The position numbers and the translations under genes were made by a program. Positions 45,211-56,021 of a stretch of 64,000 nucleotides of DNA are shown here, piece by piece. The DNA is from Limibacillus sp. (GTDB lineage Bacteria; Pseudomonadota; Alphaproteobacteria; Kiloniellales; CECT-8803). The notes beneath the pieces were generated by a model. The model did no database searches, was not told where the DNA came from, and was given only the letters and a program-made list of their open reading frames with translations. Where the stretch lies: the NCBI GenBank assembly GCA_037379885.1, contig JARRJC010000002.1, forward strand, positions 113,762-177,761, given 5' to 3'. The stretch's first letter is position 1; every line of letters starts with the position of its first letter.

Positions 45211-46017
45211 TTAACGCCGGAAGGGGCTGACGAGGAGGGCCAGGAAGCCTTTCTCGGGCCGGCGCTCCACGCCGATCGCCATATCAAGACCGCGAGCATG
45301 GCTGCTGCGCGAGCCGAACAGCGGATCCCAGAAGCTGAAGAAGGTACCGTAGTTGCTGTCGGTGTCCCGCCGCACCGCGTGGTGGTGAACCCAGTGGATC
45401 GACGGCGTGATGACGAGGCGCGAGAGCGCCCTCTCCAACCCCCGGGGCAGCTTGACGTTCGAGTGATGGAAGATCGAAGCCATCAGGACCAGCGTCTCGA
45501 ACACCACGATCGAGACGAAGGGGATGTCCAGAAGCACGATCACCACCGCGCGCGCCAGCGCGGAGAGCAGCACCTCGCCGAAGTGAAAGCGCACCGCCGT
45601 GGTGGTGTCGAGAAAGCCGTCCAGATGGTGCACCTCATGGAAGCGCCAGAGGAACGGCAGTTCGTGGTTCGCCCGGTGCCACCAGTAGATCAGGAAATCC
45701 AGCAGGATCAAATCGGCCAGCAGTTGCGGCCAGCCGCCCATCCAGGCGCCCCAGGCCTCGGGCCGCCAGCCCAGGCTGTGCTCCGCGGCGAAGAGCGACA
45801 GCGGGATCACGATCAGGGGGGAGAGGCCCACGTTCGCCAGCCAGAGACCGGCGTTGCGCGCGATCCGCTTCAGCGCGCCCGCCTCGCCCGGCCCCGCGCC
45901 GAGGGCGGCGGGCTGAGGGGCCGCGGGCCGCAAGCGCTCGGCCAGGAAGAAAAGCGCGAGCCACGCGAGGATCGCAGCGCCCTTGTAGGCGAGCAGGGTT
46001 TCGACGAGCGGGTTCAT
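45211..46017 (-). CDS. Sterol desaturase / fatty acid hydroxylase family membrane protein
   Basis: A 268-residue membrane enzyme with the eight-histidine diiron motif set: HRANH, HEVHH and HWVHHH. Bacterial members hydroxylate or desaturate lipids, carotenoids, sterols or similar. About four hydrophobic segments are visible. It is convergent with lolA with a 13-base gap. Substrate unknown. The internal ATG (MNPLVETLL) is taken as the start. Confidence 0.9.
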   Translation of the reverse strand: MNPLVETLLAYKGAAILAWLALFFLAERLRPAAPQPAALGAGPGEAGALKRIARNAGLWLANVGLSPLIVIPLSLFAAEHSLGWRPEAWGAWMGGWPQLLADLILLDFLIYWWHRANHELPFLWRFHEVHHLDGFLDTTTAVRFHFGEVLLSALARAVVIVLLDIPFVSIVVFETLVLMASIFHHSNVKLPRGLERALSRLVITPSIHWVHHHAVRRDTDSNYGTFFSFWDPLFGSRSSHARGLDMAIGVERRPEKGFLALLVSPFRR

Positions 46018-46150
46018 GACCCAGCGATATGCCCCGGCGGGGGCCGTCTGGCAAGTCACTCCGGCATCAAGAGAACGCGAGGGCGCGTGAGACGCGACTC
46101 CATCTAGCCCCTTGCGCTTTGCGCGGCGGAGGGCTAGCTCTTTTCACATC

Positions 46151-46936
46151 ATGAGCAAAGCAACTCTTCCCCTGATCGGCCTTCCCGCCTGTGTCATTCA
46201 GGCCGAGGGCATGCCCTTCCACAAGGTGGGCGACAAGTACGTGCGCGCGGTTGCCGTGGGCGCGGGCGGCCTGCCCATCATGATCCCCTCGCTGGGCGAC
46301 CTGATCGACCTGGAGGATCTGGTCGAACGGCTCGACGGCCTCTTGATGACCGGTTCGCCGTCGAACGTCTTCCCGACCCACTACCGGGAGGAGCCGCACC
46401 CCGACGCCGAGCCCCACGATCACTGGCGCGACGAAACGACGCTGCCGCTGATCAAGCTGGCGATCGAGCGCGGCGTTCCGCTGTTCGCGATCTGCCGGGG
46501 TTTCCAGGAGTTGAACGTGGCCATGGGCGGCACGCTCTATTCCAAGCTTCAGGAAGTGCCGGGCCGCTTCGACCACCGCCAACCCAAGAGCGACGACCCC
46601 GATGTGCGCTACGGCGAGGTCCATGACCTCGAGCTGGTGCCGGGCGGCGTCTTTGCGGGACTTCTGGGGGCGGAAAAGGTGCGCATCAACTCCCTTCATG
46701 GCCAGGGAATCAAGGACTTGGCCCCAAAACTGACGCTGGAGGGCACCGCCCCCGACGGCACGATCGAGGCCGTGCGCGTCACCGACGCCAAGGCCTTCGC
46801 CCTCGGCGTGCAGTGGCATCCGGAGTACAAGTGCTGGGAGAACGAAGTCTCCATGAAGCTGTTCCGGGCCTTTGGGGAGGCAGCGCGTGAACGCGCCGCC
46901 GCGCGCGCCGCCGGACGCCTTTCGCTCGCCAGCTGA
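46151..46936 (+). CDS. Gamma-glutamyl-GABA hydrolase family protein (PuuD-like class I amidotransferase fold)
   Basis: A 261-residue protein of the peptidase C26 family. The nucleophile is Cys in FAICRGFQELNVAMGG, and the His-x-Glu pair is in GVQWHPEYK. LLMTGSPSNVFP matches the oxyanion-strand motif. PuuD removes glutamate from gamma-glutamyl-GABA in putrescine breakdown. No other puu gene is adjacent, but glnT and the decarboxylase 30 kb away would suit the same chemistry. Confidence 0.85.
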   Translation: MSKATLPLIGLPACVIQAEGMPFHKVGDKYVRAVAVGAGGLPIMIPSLGDLIDLEDLVERLDGLLMTGSPSNVFPTHYREEPHPDAEPHDHWRDETTLPLIKLAIERGVPLFAICRGFQELNVAMGGTLYSKLQEVPGRFDHRQPKSDDPDVRYGEVHDLELVPGGVFAGLLGAEKVRINSLHGQGIKDLAPKLTLEGTAPDGTIEAVRVTDAKAFALGVQWHPEYKCWENEVSMKLFRAFGEAARERAAARAAGRLSLAS

Positions 46937-47043
46937 TCGGGCCTGCCGGGCCGCGCTGTCTGCAAACGGGCTATGTCCGATTCGCATGGCGATTTGGGAG
47001 TCACGGCGTTGCAACGAAGCCCTGTCATCCTAAATATGTGGGT

Positions 47044-47169
47044 ATAGGGAACGACGCCTCCCCGAGGCGTCACAATCCCACTGGTGAAGGATTGCTCTCC
47101 CCTGCCAATCCTTCATCACTCCTAGGAGTAATTGAACGCCCGGCCGCCCCCCGACCGGGCGTTCTTTTT
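47044..47169 (+). ncRNA. Candidate small RNA with three hairpins and C-rich loops
   Basis: The 321-base gap before xthA holds an RNA-like block. Hairpin 1 is GACGCCTC-CCC-GAGGCGTC (8 bp perfect). Hairpin 2 is TGAAGGATTG / CAATCCTTCA (10 bp perfect) with the loop CTCTCCCCTGC. The palindrome ACTCCTAGGAGT follows. The last is an intrinsic terminator, AACGCCCGG / CCGGGCGTT, with a C-rich loop and CTTTTT. A possible promoter is TTGCAA with AAATAT 17 bases on (47009-47037). C-rich, anti-Shine-Dalgarno-like loops are typical of several alphaproteobacterial trans-acting RNAs, but I do not recognise the family. Confidence 0.6.
47135..47169 (+). terminator. Intrinsic terminator ending the candidate small RNA
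   Basis: The perfect 9-bp stem AACGCCCGG / CCGGGCGTT has an 11-base loop CCGCCCCCCGA and a CTTTTT tail. It lies 89 bases before the xthA start and would separate xthA from any upstream transcript. Confidence 0.9.
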
Positions 47170-47257
47170 GTCCGGAACCCGCCTTGCGGCGCAGGGCCTC
47201 TGCGGCCAGACTGCGGCCTCTCGTCCAAAGACAAGAAGCCGAAGGGGGCTGCCCGTC

Positions 47258-48049
47258 ATGACCGTTATCGCTACCTGGAACGTCAACTCGCTGCGCCAGC
47301 GGCTGGAGGGGCTCGCCCGCTTCGCCGAGGAGAAGCAGCCGGACGTGGTCTGCCTACAGGAAACCAAGGTCACCGACGATCTCTTCCCCGCCGAGGAGAT
47401 CAAGGCGATGGGTTTCGAGCATCAGGTGGTGCGCGGCCAGAAGAGCTACAACGGCGTCGCCGTCCTATCGAAGAAGCCGCTGAAGGCCGTGCGGGACCGC
47501 CGTCCCTGGTGGGGCAAGGACGACTGTCGCCACATCGGCGTCGAGCTGGCCGACGGCACCGAGCTGCACTGCTTTTATGCCCCCTCCGGCGGGCCCAAGC
47601 CGGACCCGGAAGCCAACGAGAAATTCGCCCACAAGCTGGGCTTCTACGACGAGATGGCCGACTGGGCCGAGCGGGAACAGGACCGCAAGCGGCCCACCAT
47701 CCTGATGGGCGATCTCAACATCGCGCCGCTGGAACAGGACGTCTGGAACCACAAGAAGCTGCTGCGCTCGGTCGGACACACGCCCGGCGAGTCCGAGCGC
47801 TTCGCCACGCTGCTGGAGCGCGGCGGGCTGGTCGACGTGGGCCGCCGTTTCGTGCCGCCCGACCAGCCGCTCTACAGCTGGTGGGGCTACCGCTTCGCGG
47901 CCTCCTTCGAGAAGAACTACGGCTGGCGCTTGGACCACGTGCTGGCCAACGAGGCCGCGAACGCCGGGATCAAGGGCTTCGAGGTCTACAAGGACACCCG
48001 CACCTGGGAAAAGCCCAGCGACCACGTGCCCGTCATCATCGAGCTTTGA
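47258..48049 (+). CDS. xthA: Exodeoxyribonuclease III
   Basis: A 263-residue AP endonuclease and 3' exonuclease of base-excision repair. It has ATWNVNSLRQR, the Glu of LQETKV, YNGVAVLSKK, MGDLNIAP with the metal and catalytic Asp/Asn, SWWGYR and the terminal SDHVPVI His. The ATG used starts the fold and follows GAAGGGGG; a longer frame overlaps the upstream RNA terminator. Its TGA abuts the alkB stop (TGATCA). Confidence 0.95.
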   Translation: MTVIATWNVNSLRQRLEGLARFAEEKQPDVVCLQETKVTDDLFPAEEIKAMGFEHQVVRGQKSYNGVAVLSKKPLKAVRDRRPWWGKDDCRHIGVELADGTELHCFYAPSGGPKPDPEANEKFAHKLGFYDEMADWAEREQDRKRPTILMGDLNIAPLEQDVWNHKKLLRSVGHTPGESERFATLLERGGLVDVGRRFVPPDQPLYSWWGYRFAASFEKNYGWRLDHVLANEAANAGIKGFEVYKDTRTWEKPSDHVPVIIEL

Positions 48050-48691
48050 TCATCCGGGTTTCGTGACCCGCCGCAAGGTGAGGTTGATGCGCCCGCCCTC
48101 GGGGAAGAGCGGCGGGCCTAGAAGGCGTGAGGAGCCGCCCAGCACCCGGTCGATGCCGTGGAAGGAAAGCCGCGCGGCCCCGCCCATCACCAGAACGTCG
48201 CCCGAGGCGAGCTTCATGGAGCGCGAGGGCCCGCTGCGCTGCTCGGCGATCCGGAACACCGCCGTGTCGCCGAGGGAGACCGAGAGCACCGGCGCATCGA
48301 AGTCCTGCTCGTCCTTGTCCTGATGCAGGCCCATCTTCGCGCCGGGGCGGTAGTAGTTGATGAGGCAGGCCTCCGGCGGATGGGGATAGCCCGTCGTCTC
48401 AGCCCAGAGCTCCAGCAGGATCGGGGATATCTCCGGCCAGGGCCGCCCGGTCTCCGGGTGGCGCGGCTCGTAGCGGTAGCCGCCCTCCTTGTCCGCCATC
48501 CAGCCCAGCGGCCCGGCGTTGGTCATGGCGACCGAAAAGGGCTTGCCCGTCCGCGGCATGCGCGGCGTGAAGAAGGGCGCGGCCTCCAGCGTATCCGCCA
48601 CCCAGGCCAGCAGCGAGCGCTGCGCGGGCTCCTCAAGCGCCTGCGGCCGGTAGCCGAGCCCCTCCATGGAAAGCTTGGGCAGCTGGGTCAC
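48050..48691 (-). CDS. alkB: AlkB-type alpha-ketoglutarate-dependent DNA repair dioxygenase
   Basis: A 213-residue Fe(II)/2-oxoglutarate oxygenase. The iron ligands are visible as HQDKDE and FHGIDR, and the 2OG Arg in GGRINLTLRR. NYYRPGAKMGLHQDKDE and SVSLGDTAVFRI are AlkB signatures. It reverses alkyl damage on DNA or RNA bases. The start is a GTG overlapping the preceding small membrane gene by four bases. It is tail to tail with xthA, another repair gene. Confidence 0.93.
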   Translation of the reverse strand: MTQLPKLSMEGLGYRPQALEEPAQRSLLAWVADTLEAAPFFTPRMPRTGKPFSVAMTNAGPLGWMADKEGGYRYEPRHPETGRPWPEISPILLELWAETTGYPHPPEACLINYYRPGAKMGLHQDKDEQDFDAPVLSVSLGDTAVFRIAEQRSGPSRSMKLASGDVLVMGGAARLSFHGIDRVLGGSSRLLGPPLFPEGGRINLTLRRVTKPG

Positions 48692-48891
48692 CCGCCGGGC
48701 CCCTTGCGCCGCCGCTCCCAGATGCGAAAGGCGAAGTAGACCGCAGCGGCGGCCACCGCGAGGTAGGACCCGGCTTCCTCCAGCCAGAGAAATGATCCGC
48801 CCAGTTGCCCGGCAGCCAGCATCGCAAGAACGCCCAGGACCATCAGTCCGGCGGCGCTCCATTTCACGAGAGTGACTGTTCGATCGCCCAT
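48688..48891 (-). CDS. Small two-helix membrane protein
   Basis: A 67-residue protein with two hydrophobic helices (SAAGLMVLGVLAMLAAG and YLAVAAAAVYFAFRIW) and a basic RRRKGPGG tail. It is coupled to alkB by a GTGA overlap, which suggests co-expression. No known family; role unknown. Confidence 0.65.
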   Translation of the reverse strand: MGDRTVTLVKWSAAGLMVLGVLAMLAAGQLGGSFLWLEEAGSYLAVAAAAVYFAFRIWERRRKGPGG

Positions 48892-48987
48892 GTTCTGAAT
48901 CCTGGCGCGCGGGCCGCGCTGCCGCAAGGGCCGATGGTTCGGCGCGAAGGCAGCGAAACTTCTTGAAAAAACACCGTCACATAACGG

Positions 48988-49018
48988 CTTGTAGCCGTCT
49001 TGATCCTCCCTATATAGC
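48988..49018 (+). promoter_or_regulatory. RpoH (sigma-32) type heat-shock promoter before dnaK
   Basis: CTTG at 48988 is followed 17 bases later by CCTATATAGC, close to the alphaproteobacterial heat-shock consensus CTTG-N17/18-CYTATNTNNG (one mismatch at the final G). The distance of about 120 bases to the dnaK start is reasonable. Confidence 0.6.
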
Positions 49019-49139
49019 CCCATTGGAAGACGGGGCTTTCGCCCCCATCTGTTTGGAAGAGCAACGAAGCCTTATTGGGGACCGACCGAGCGGTGCTTGT
49101 TTCGCCAAGGCCGCCCCTCCGGTCTGCTGAGAAAAGAGG

Positions 49140-51080
<1,941 letters not shown>

Positions 51081-51112
51081 GTCCCGTCAGCCGGGGCTCC
51101 CGGAACCAAAAG

Positions 51113-51143
51113 GGGCCGGAAAGGACACGCGCCTTTCCGGCCC
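51113..51143 (+). promoter_or_regulatory. Strong stem-loop between dnaK and dnaJ
   Basis: GGGCCGGAAAGG and CCTTTCCGGCCC form a perfect 12-bp stem with a seven-base loop, followed only by TTATTCC. It could be an attenuator, a processing or stability element that lowers dnaJ relative to dnaK, or a weak terminator. Confidence 0.6.
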
Positions 51144-51216
51144 TTATTCCGGTTCAGGGGGCGGGGAAACCCGGACCAGACCCAAACCGCGATGAAGGGG
51201 GCGACGAAAAAAGAAA

Positions 51217-52380
51217 ATGGCCAAGGGCGACTACTACGACATCCTCGGCGTCTCCAAAGATGCCTCCGCCGACGAGCTTAAGAAGGCCTACCGCAAGCTC
51301 GCGATGAAGTACCATCCGGACCGCAACCCGGATGACAAGGAGGCCGAGACCAAGTTCAAGGAAGCAGGCGAAGCCTATGACGTCCTGAAGGACGAGCAGA
51401 AGCGCGCCGCCTACGACCGCTTCGGCCACGCCGCCTTCGAGGGCGGCATGGGCGGCGGCGGCGGCGCGGGCGGCCAGGGCTTCGGCGGCGGCGGTTTCGC
51501 CGACATCTTCGACGAGATGTTCGGCGATTTCATGGGCGGCGGCGGACGCCGGCCCGGTGGCGGCGCTGCTGGCCCCGGCGGCGGCGCTGCGCGCGGCGCG
51601 GACCTGCGGCTCAACCTGGAAATCACCCTGGAAGAGGCCTTCGAGGGTAAGAAGGCGCAGATCCACGTGCCGACGGCCGTGGGCTGCGAGACCTGCAACG
51701 GCTCCGGCGCGGAGCCCGGATCCAGCCCGACCAGCTGTCCTTCCTGTAACGGACGGGGCCGCGTGCGCTCCCAGTCCGGTTTCTTCACCATTGAGCGGAC
51801 CTGCCCGCGCTGCGGCGGCCGGGGTCAGGTGATCGAGAATCCCTGCCACGACTGCAACGGCCAGGGCCGCGTGCAGCGCGACCAGACGCTGGCCGTCCAG
51901 ATTCCCGCGGGCGTCGAGGACGGCACGCCGATCCGCCTGTCCGGCAAGGGCGAGGCGGGCATGCGCGGCGGGCCGACCGGCGATCTCTACGTCTTCATCT
52001 CGGTGAAGCCGCACGCCTTCTTCAAGCGCGACGGCGCGCACCTTTTCTGCGAGGCGCCGATCCCCATGACCACGGCGACCCTCGGCGGGTCCATCGAGGT
52101 CCCGGTGATCGACGGCAAGCGCGCGCGGGTCACGATCCCCGCCGGCACCCAGAACGAGCATTCCTTCCGCCTGCGCGGCAAGGGCATGTCGGTCCTGCGC
52201 TCCCAGGCGCGCGGCGACCTCTACGTGCAGGTGCGCGTGGAAACCCCGGTCAACCTCTCCAAGCGCCAGAAGGAACTGCTGGAGGAGTTCGCCAAGGAAG
52301 CCGAAGGCAAGTCCAACTCCCCGGAATCCGAGGGCTTCTTCACCAAGGTGAAGGAACTCTGGAAAGGCCTGGCGGACTAG
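51217..52380 (+). CDS. dnaJ: Co-chaperone DnaJ (Hsp40)
   Basis: A 387-residue type A J-protein. The J-domain has HPDRNPDD with the His-Pro-Asp triad, then a Gly/Phe-rich segment with [15 protein letters not shown]. The four zinc CxxCxGxG motifs are [24 protein letters not shown] and CHDCNGQG. It stimulates DnaK ATPase and presents clients. It follows dnaK by 136 bases. Confidence 0.97.
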   Translation: MAKGDYYDILGVSKDASADELKKAYRKLAMKYHPDRNPDDKEAETKFKEAGEAYDVLKDEQKRAAYDRFGHAAFEGGMGGGGGAGGQGFGGGGFADIFDEMFGDFMGGGGRRPGGGAAGPGGGAARGADLRLNLEITLEEAFEGKKAQIHVPTAVGCETCNGSGAEPGSSPTSCPSCNGRGRVRSQSGFFTIERTCPRCGGRGQVIENPCHDCNGQGRVQRDQTLAVQIPAGVEDGTPIRLSGKGEAGMRGGPTGDLYVFISVKPHAFFKRDGAHLFCEAPIPMTTATLGGSIEVPVIDGKRARVTIPAGTQNEHSFRLRGKGMSVLRSQARGDLYVQVRVETPVNLSKRQKELLEEFAKEAEGKSNSPESEGFFTKVKELWKGLAD

Positions 52381-52474
52381 CGCCTGAAGGGACGCCGGCC
52401 AAGCATCAAGACTTCATAAGGGAGCGGTCCGTCATGCTATACCTGACGGCCCGTTCACTTAGCGTGTTTTGATC

Positions 52475-53602
52475 ATGCGTTTCGCGATCATAGAAGACGG
52501 AAAACTGAGAAGACTTGGGGCCATTCCGCTTCTGGTCCTGGCCTTGCTGTTCCCGGGAGTCGCCCCCGCCGCCGCGCAGGAGAAGAGCCTGCTCTTGCCC
52601 ATGCAGGGGCATGTGGAGCTGGAGCCCGTCGATCTGCCGATCTATCTGAAGCTGCCCTTCGAAGCCTACGGAGAGGAGGGCGTGGCGCTGGACGACTTCC
52701 TGGAGCGTCCCGCCGCCTCCGACCCCGCGCTGGCCGCCTTCCAGCGGCTGATGCGCGGGCTGAAGGAAGAGGACATGGCGCTGGCCGGGCCTTTCATCTC
52801 GACGGAGGAAGGCGAGGCCGCCGAGGCCTTTAGGCGCGACCGGATCACGCTCTGGCACAGGGGCTTCGGCGGGTTCGAGAGGGTCCGGGTGCTGGGGCGC
52901 AGCGACCTGGGCGACGAGGACCTCTTCTATTGGGACATGCCCTACCGCGGCGCGCGTTTCATCCGGAGCTTCACGCTGCGCCGGGCCGGGGCTGCCGGCG
53001 GCTACACTGCGACCCTGACCTCCAGCAACTGGCCGCTCACGGCCTGGATCGTGAAATCCCTCTCGGCACGGAACCGCGCCCCGGAAAGGCTGCCTGACGG
53101 GCTTCAGGTCTCCCTGCCCATGACCTTCCGGCTGGGTGGCGACCGCGTGCCGCTGTTGTTCGAGGGCTACGCGCCCCAGTTCGATGTCTTCCAGGCACGG
53201 CTGCCGGAGGGGTACCCGCCGCTGAGGTTCTACGCCGAGACCTGGCGGCTGCTGCCGAAGGGCCAGCTCGAGGCCTTCGCCAACCGCTGGACGGCCAAGA
53301 GCGCCGCGAAGGTGCGCAAGCAACTATCCAACCAGCCGCAAGCCTTTCTGGACATCGCAACGCAGCCCCGCTGGGTCTGGCTGGTGATGCACGCAGAGCC
53401 GCTCTACTTCGTTTTCTACACGAGCGGGCCCAACCCGCTGCACCCGAAGACGCCGGTTCGCGTCGACACCCTGCTGCGCGAGCCGGACGGCGGCTTCAAG
53501 ATGACGAACCTCTACTTCGAAAGCGATATCGATCAGGCCTTGAAGGACGCGACCGGCGTTCCCCTGGAGGCGTTCACCGCGTCGATCCGGTCGCTGCGCT
53601 AA
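52475..53602 (+). CDS. Hypothetical secreted protein
   Basis: A 375-residue protein with a signal peptide (LLVLALLFPGVAPAAAQ, after a charged N-terminus). The mature part has no domain I recognise; it is rich in Arg/Leu/Trp/Tyr and contains WVWLVMHAEPLYFVFYTSGPN near the end. It lies 94 bases after dnaJ and may share its transcript. Function unknown. Confidence 0.7.
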   Translation: MRFAIIEDGKLRRLGAIPLLVLALLFPGVAPAAAQEKSLLLPMQGHVELEPVDLPIYLKLPFEAYGEEGVALDDFLERPAASDPALAAFQRLMRGLKEEDMALAGPFISTEEGEAAEAFRRDRITLWHRGFGGFERVRVLGRSDLGDEDLFYWDMPYRGARFIRSFTLRRAGAAGGYTATLTSSNWPLTAWIVKSLSARNRAPERLPDGLQVSLPMTFRLGGDRVPLLFEGYAPQFDVFQARLPEGYPPLRFYAETWRLLPKGQLEAFANRWTAKSAAKVRKQLSNQPQAFLDIATQPRWVWLVMHAEPLYFVFYTSGPNPLHPKTPVRVDTLLREPDGGFKMTNLYFESDIDQALKDATGVPLEAFTASIRSLR

Positions 53603-53667
53603 TGGCCCCTACAGCGTCAAACAGCGCTTCGTGACGGACTCTCGGATTTCGGCTTTATCGTCTGGAT

Positions 53668-53686
53668 CCCGGCCATGAGGGCCGGG
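53668..53686. other. Stem-loop between convergent genes
   Basis: CCCGGCC / GGCCGGG (7 bp perfect) with a five-base loop lies between two convergent genes. There is no T-run on either strand, so it is not a classical terminator; it could still act as a barrier or a Rho-linked stop. Confidence 0.35.
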
Positions 53687-53721
53687 GCGCAGCGATGGGC
53701 GGCCGCCTTTCGTTGAGGCCG

Positions 53722-53922
53722 TCAACCGCCACGCTTGCTGGCGCCATGGCGCCCGCGGTGGTCGGTCTTGCCGCGCTCCAGGATGCTGTCGCCGCTCTCA
53801 AGACCGGAGGCCTGTGAGGCGATGGGCGTTTCGCCCAACTGTGCCGCCGCCTGGACTCCCTTCGCGGAGGCGAGCGAGAAGACAAGGAGGCTCATGGCGA
53901 ATAGCCCTAGAAGGAACTTCAT
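53722..53922 (-). CDS. Small secreted protein
   Basis: A 66-residue protein with a signal peptide (MKFLLGLFAMSLLVFSLASAKGVQA) and a short polar, charged mature part (LGETPIASQASGLESGDSI and a basic HRGRHGASKRGG end). A GGAG site precedes the ATG. No known family. Confidence 0.55.
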   Translation of the reverse strand: MKFLLGLFAMSLLVFSLASAKGVQAAAQLGETPIASQASGLESGDSILERGKTDHRGRHGASKRGG

Positions 53923-54201
53923 GATTGGTCACTCCGCTTCCGGTTTACATAAGTGCGCCGTGCGCTTGCCGCCCAGCCTCATTGATCAAGGGGAACAAGA
54001 TGAATCAAACCATGTCGCCGTTGCGTAAGATTTAGTTCAAATTTGTTACATTGTTTGGTCGTTCGCAGCAGAACGCCTTGCCGCCCTCACAAGATCGGTG
54101 CAGATCGTCCAGCGCCCTTGCAGGCGCCCTTGCCAGCGGCTCCCTGCGGGGCTAAGCCTGTGCGCGAAGGGGATCGAGGACCTGCGGAAAGGACCGGAGC
54201 G

Positions 54202-55017
54202 ATGTCGGAGTTGGGCATAGGAATCGTCGGCGCCGGCGGACGCATGGGGCGGATGCTGGCCAAGGCGGTCAGCGAGGCCGAGGGCGCGCGCCTTGTCGGC
54301 GGCGTGGAGCGCGCGGGCAGCGAGCTGCTGGGGCAGGACTTCGGCCAGCTCTCCGGTCTCGGCGACCTGGGCCTGCCGCTGGGCGACGACCCGCGGGCCT
54401 TGATCGAAAAGGCCGACGTCCTGATCGACTTCACCGCGCCCGAGGCGACGCTCGCCACCCTGAAGCTGGCGGCCGAGGCCGGGCGCGGCTATGTCGTCGG
54501 CACCACGGGCTTCACCGCCGAACAGGAAGCCGAACTGGCGGAGACCGCCCGCGCCTGCACCGTGGTGAAGGCCGGCAACATGAGCCTGGGGGTCAATCTG
54601 CTGGTGACGCTGGTCGAACAGGTGGCCCGCGCCCTGGACCCGGCCTATGACATCGAAGTCGTGGAGATGCACCACCGCCACAAGGTGGATGCCCCATCCG
54701 GCACGGCGCTGATGCTGGGCGAGGCTGCGGCCAAGGGCCGGGGCATTGATCTGGCCGAGAACAGCGAGCGGGGCCGCGACGGCATCACCGGCGCCAGGGA
54801 GCCCGGCGCGATCGGCTTCGCTTCGCTGCGCGGCGGCGATGTGATCGGCGAGCACTCGGTGATCTTCGCCGGGCCCGGCGAACGGGTGGAGATCACCCAC
54901 AAGGCCAGCGACCGCATGCTCTTCGCCAACGGCGCGGTCAAGGCCGCCCTTTGGACCAAGGGCAAGGACCCCGGCCTCTACTCCATGCTGGATGTTCTGG
55001 GGCTCGCCCCGCGCTAA
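54202..55017 (+). CDS. dapB: 4-hydroxy-tetrahydrodipicolinate reductase
   Basis: A 271-residue NAD(P)H enzyme of lysine and diaminopimelate synthesis. Motifs are [13 protein letters not shown] for cofactor, [17 protein letters not shown], and [16 protein letters not shown] with the catalytic His and Lys. The chosen ATG starts the Rossmann fold; a longer frame upstream is spurious. A 12-base tandem duplication covers its stop codon. Confidence 0.95.
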   Translation: MSELGIGIVGAGGRMGRMLAKAVSEAEGARLVGGVERAGSELLGQDFGQLSGLGDLGLPLGDDPRALIEKADVLIDFTAPEATLATLKLAAEAGRGYVVGTTGFTAEQEAELAETARACTVVKAGNMSLGVNLLVTLVEQVARALDPAYDIEVVEMHHRHKVDAPSGTALMLGEAAAKGRGIDLAENSERGRDGITGAREPGAIGFASLRGGDVIGEHSVIFAGPGERVEITHKASDRMLFANGAVKAALWTKGKDPGLYSMLDVLGLAPR

Positions 55018-55035
55018 CCCAGGCGCTAACCCAGG
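55012..55035. repeat. Tandem 12-bp repeat across the dapB and pdxY stop codons
   Basis: CGCTAACCCAGG is present twice head to tail. The first copy contains the dapB stop TAA; the second lies at the pdxY stop, which reads TAG on the other strand. It looks like a local slip duplication in the convergent gap. Confidence 0.85.
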
Positions 55036-55880
55036 CGTTCAGCCTCGAAGATCTGCGGCGGGTCGACGATGGCGTCCTGACGGGCGACCAGCGGGATCTC
55101 CCGGCTGCCCGGCGCGACAGCCGCCAGCAAGGCATGGATCGAAGAGGCGGCGCGCGAGAGCGCCTGTCCCATGTCGTTGCCCTTCAGCAGATGCGCGAGG
55201 AAGAGCGCCGCCGTCATGTCGCCGGCGCCGCCAACGGGTGGGTCCAGGGTCAAAAGCGGGGTCCGTACGCGCCAGAAACTGCGCTCGTCCGCGCCCAACA
55301 TTTCCATTTCGCCCTCCGGCGTGTCCGGCAGGATAACCGAGGTGACCAGCAGCCGCTTGGCTCCGCGCAGCAGAAGACGGTCGGCGGCCTGGAACAGGTC
55401 GAGGCGGCGCGCGACCTCCCGCCCGGTCAGGACGCCCAGCTCGAAAAGGTTCGGCGTCACGATATCGGCCAGACCCAGAAGCCGCGCGCGAAAGAAGGCC
55501 GGTATCTCCTCGCTGACGTAGAATCCCCTGCCCACATCGCCCATGACCGGATCGCAGAGATAGAGCGCTTCCGGGTTCGCGGCCTTCACCGCGGCAACGG
55601 CCTCGGCCACGACCTCGCCCAGGGCGGCCGATCCCAGATAGCCCGAAAGGACGGCGCGGCAGGTCTTGAGCTCGCCCAACTCCTTCAAGCCCGCCAGCAC
55701 CGCCGTCAGGTTTTCCAGGGGCAGGGGGCCGCCGTGCAAGGCGCCGTGTCCGGTGTGATGCGCCAACTGCACGGTGTTCACCGGCCAGACCTCCAGCCCC
55801 AGGCGCTGCAAGGGGAAGACGGCGGCGGCGTTGCCGGCATGGCCATAGGCCACATGGGACTGGATCGAAAGCACGGACAT
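55026..55880 (-). CDS. pdxY: Pyridoxal kinase
   Basis: A 284-residue ribokinase-family enzyme that phosphorylates pyridoxal in the vitamin B6 salvage route. It has VLSIQSHVAYGHAGNAAAVFPLQRLG, YLCDPVMGDVGRGFYV, DIVTPNLFELGVLTG and the anion-hole Asp in PPVGGAGDMTAALFLAHL. The internal ATG (MSVLSIQSH) is the start used. Confidence 0.93.
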   Translation of the reverse strand: MSVLSIQSHVAYGHAGNAAAVFPLQRLGLEVWPVNTVQLAHHTGHGALHGGPLPLENLTAVLAGLKELGELKTCRAVLSGYLGSAALGEVVAEAVAAVKAANPEALYLCDPVMGDVGRGFYVSEEIPAFFRARLLGLADIVTPNLFELGVLTGREVARRLDLFQAADRLLLRGAKRLLVTSVILPDTPEGEMEMLGADERSFWRVRTPLLTLDPPVGGAGDMTAALFLAHLLKGNDMGQALSRAASSIHALLAAVAPGSREIPLVARQDAIVDPPQIFEAERLG

Positions 55881-56021
55881 GGGCTTTGCCGGTGGTCTTT
55901 CCTGTGAGAAATCGGCGGGCGGCGGGCGCGTGCCAGAGCTTGCCACAGACGCCCGCATCTATATAGTCCGCCGCATATATGCTGCGCCGCAATAAGAAAT
56001 ATCAGGGGAGGCTTAAATAAA

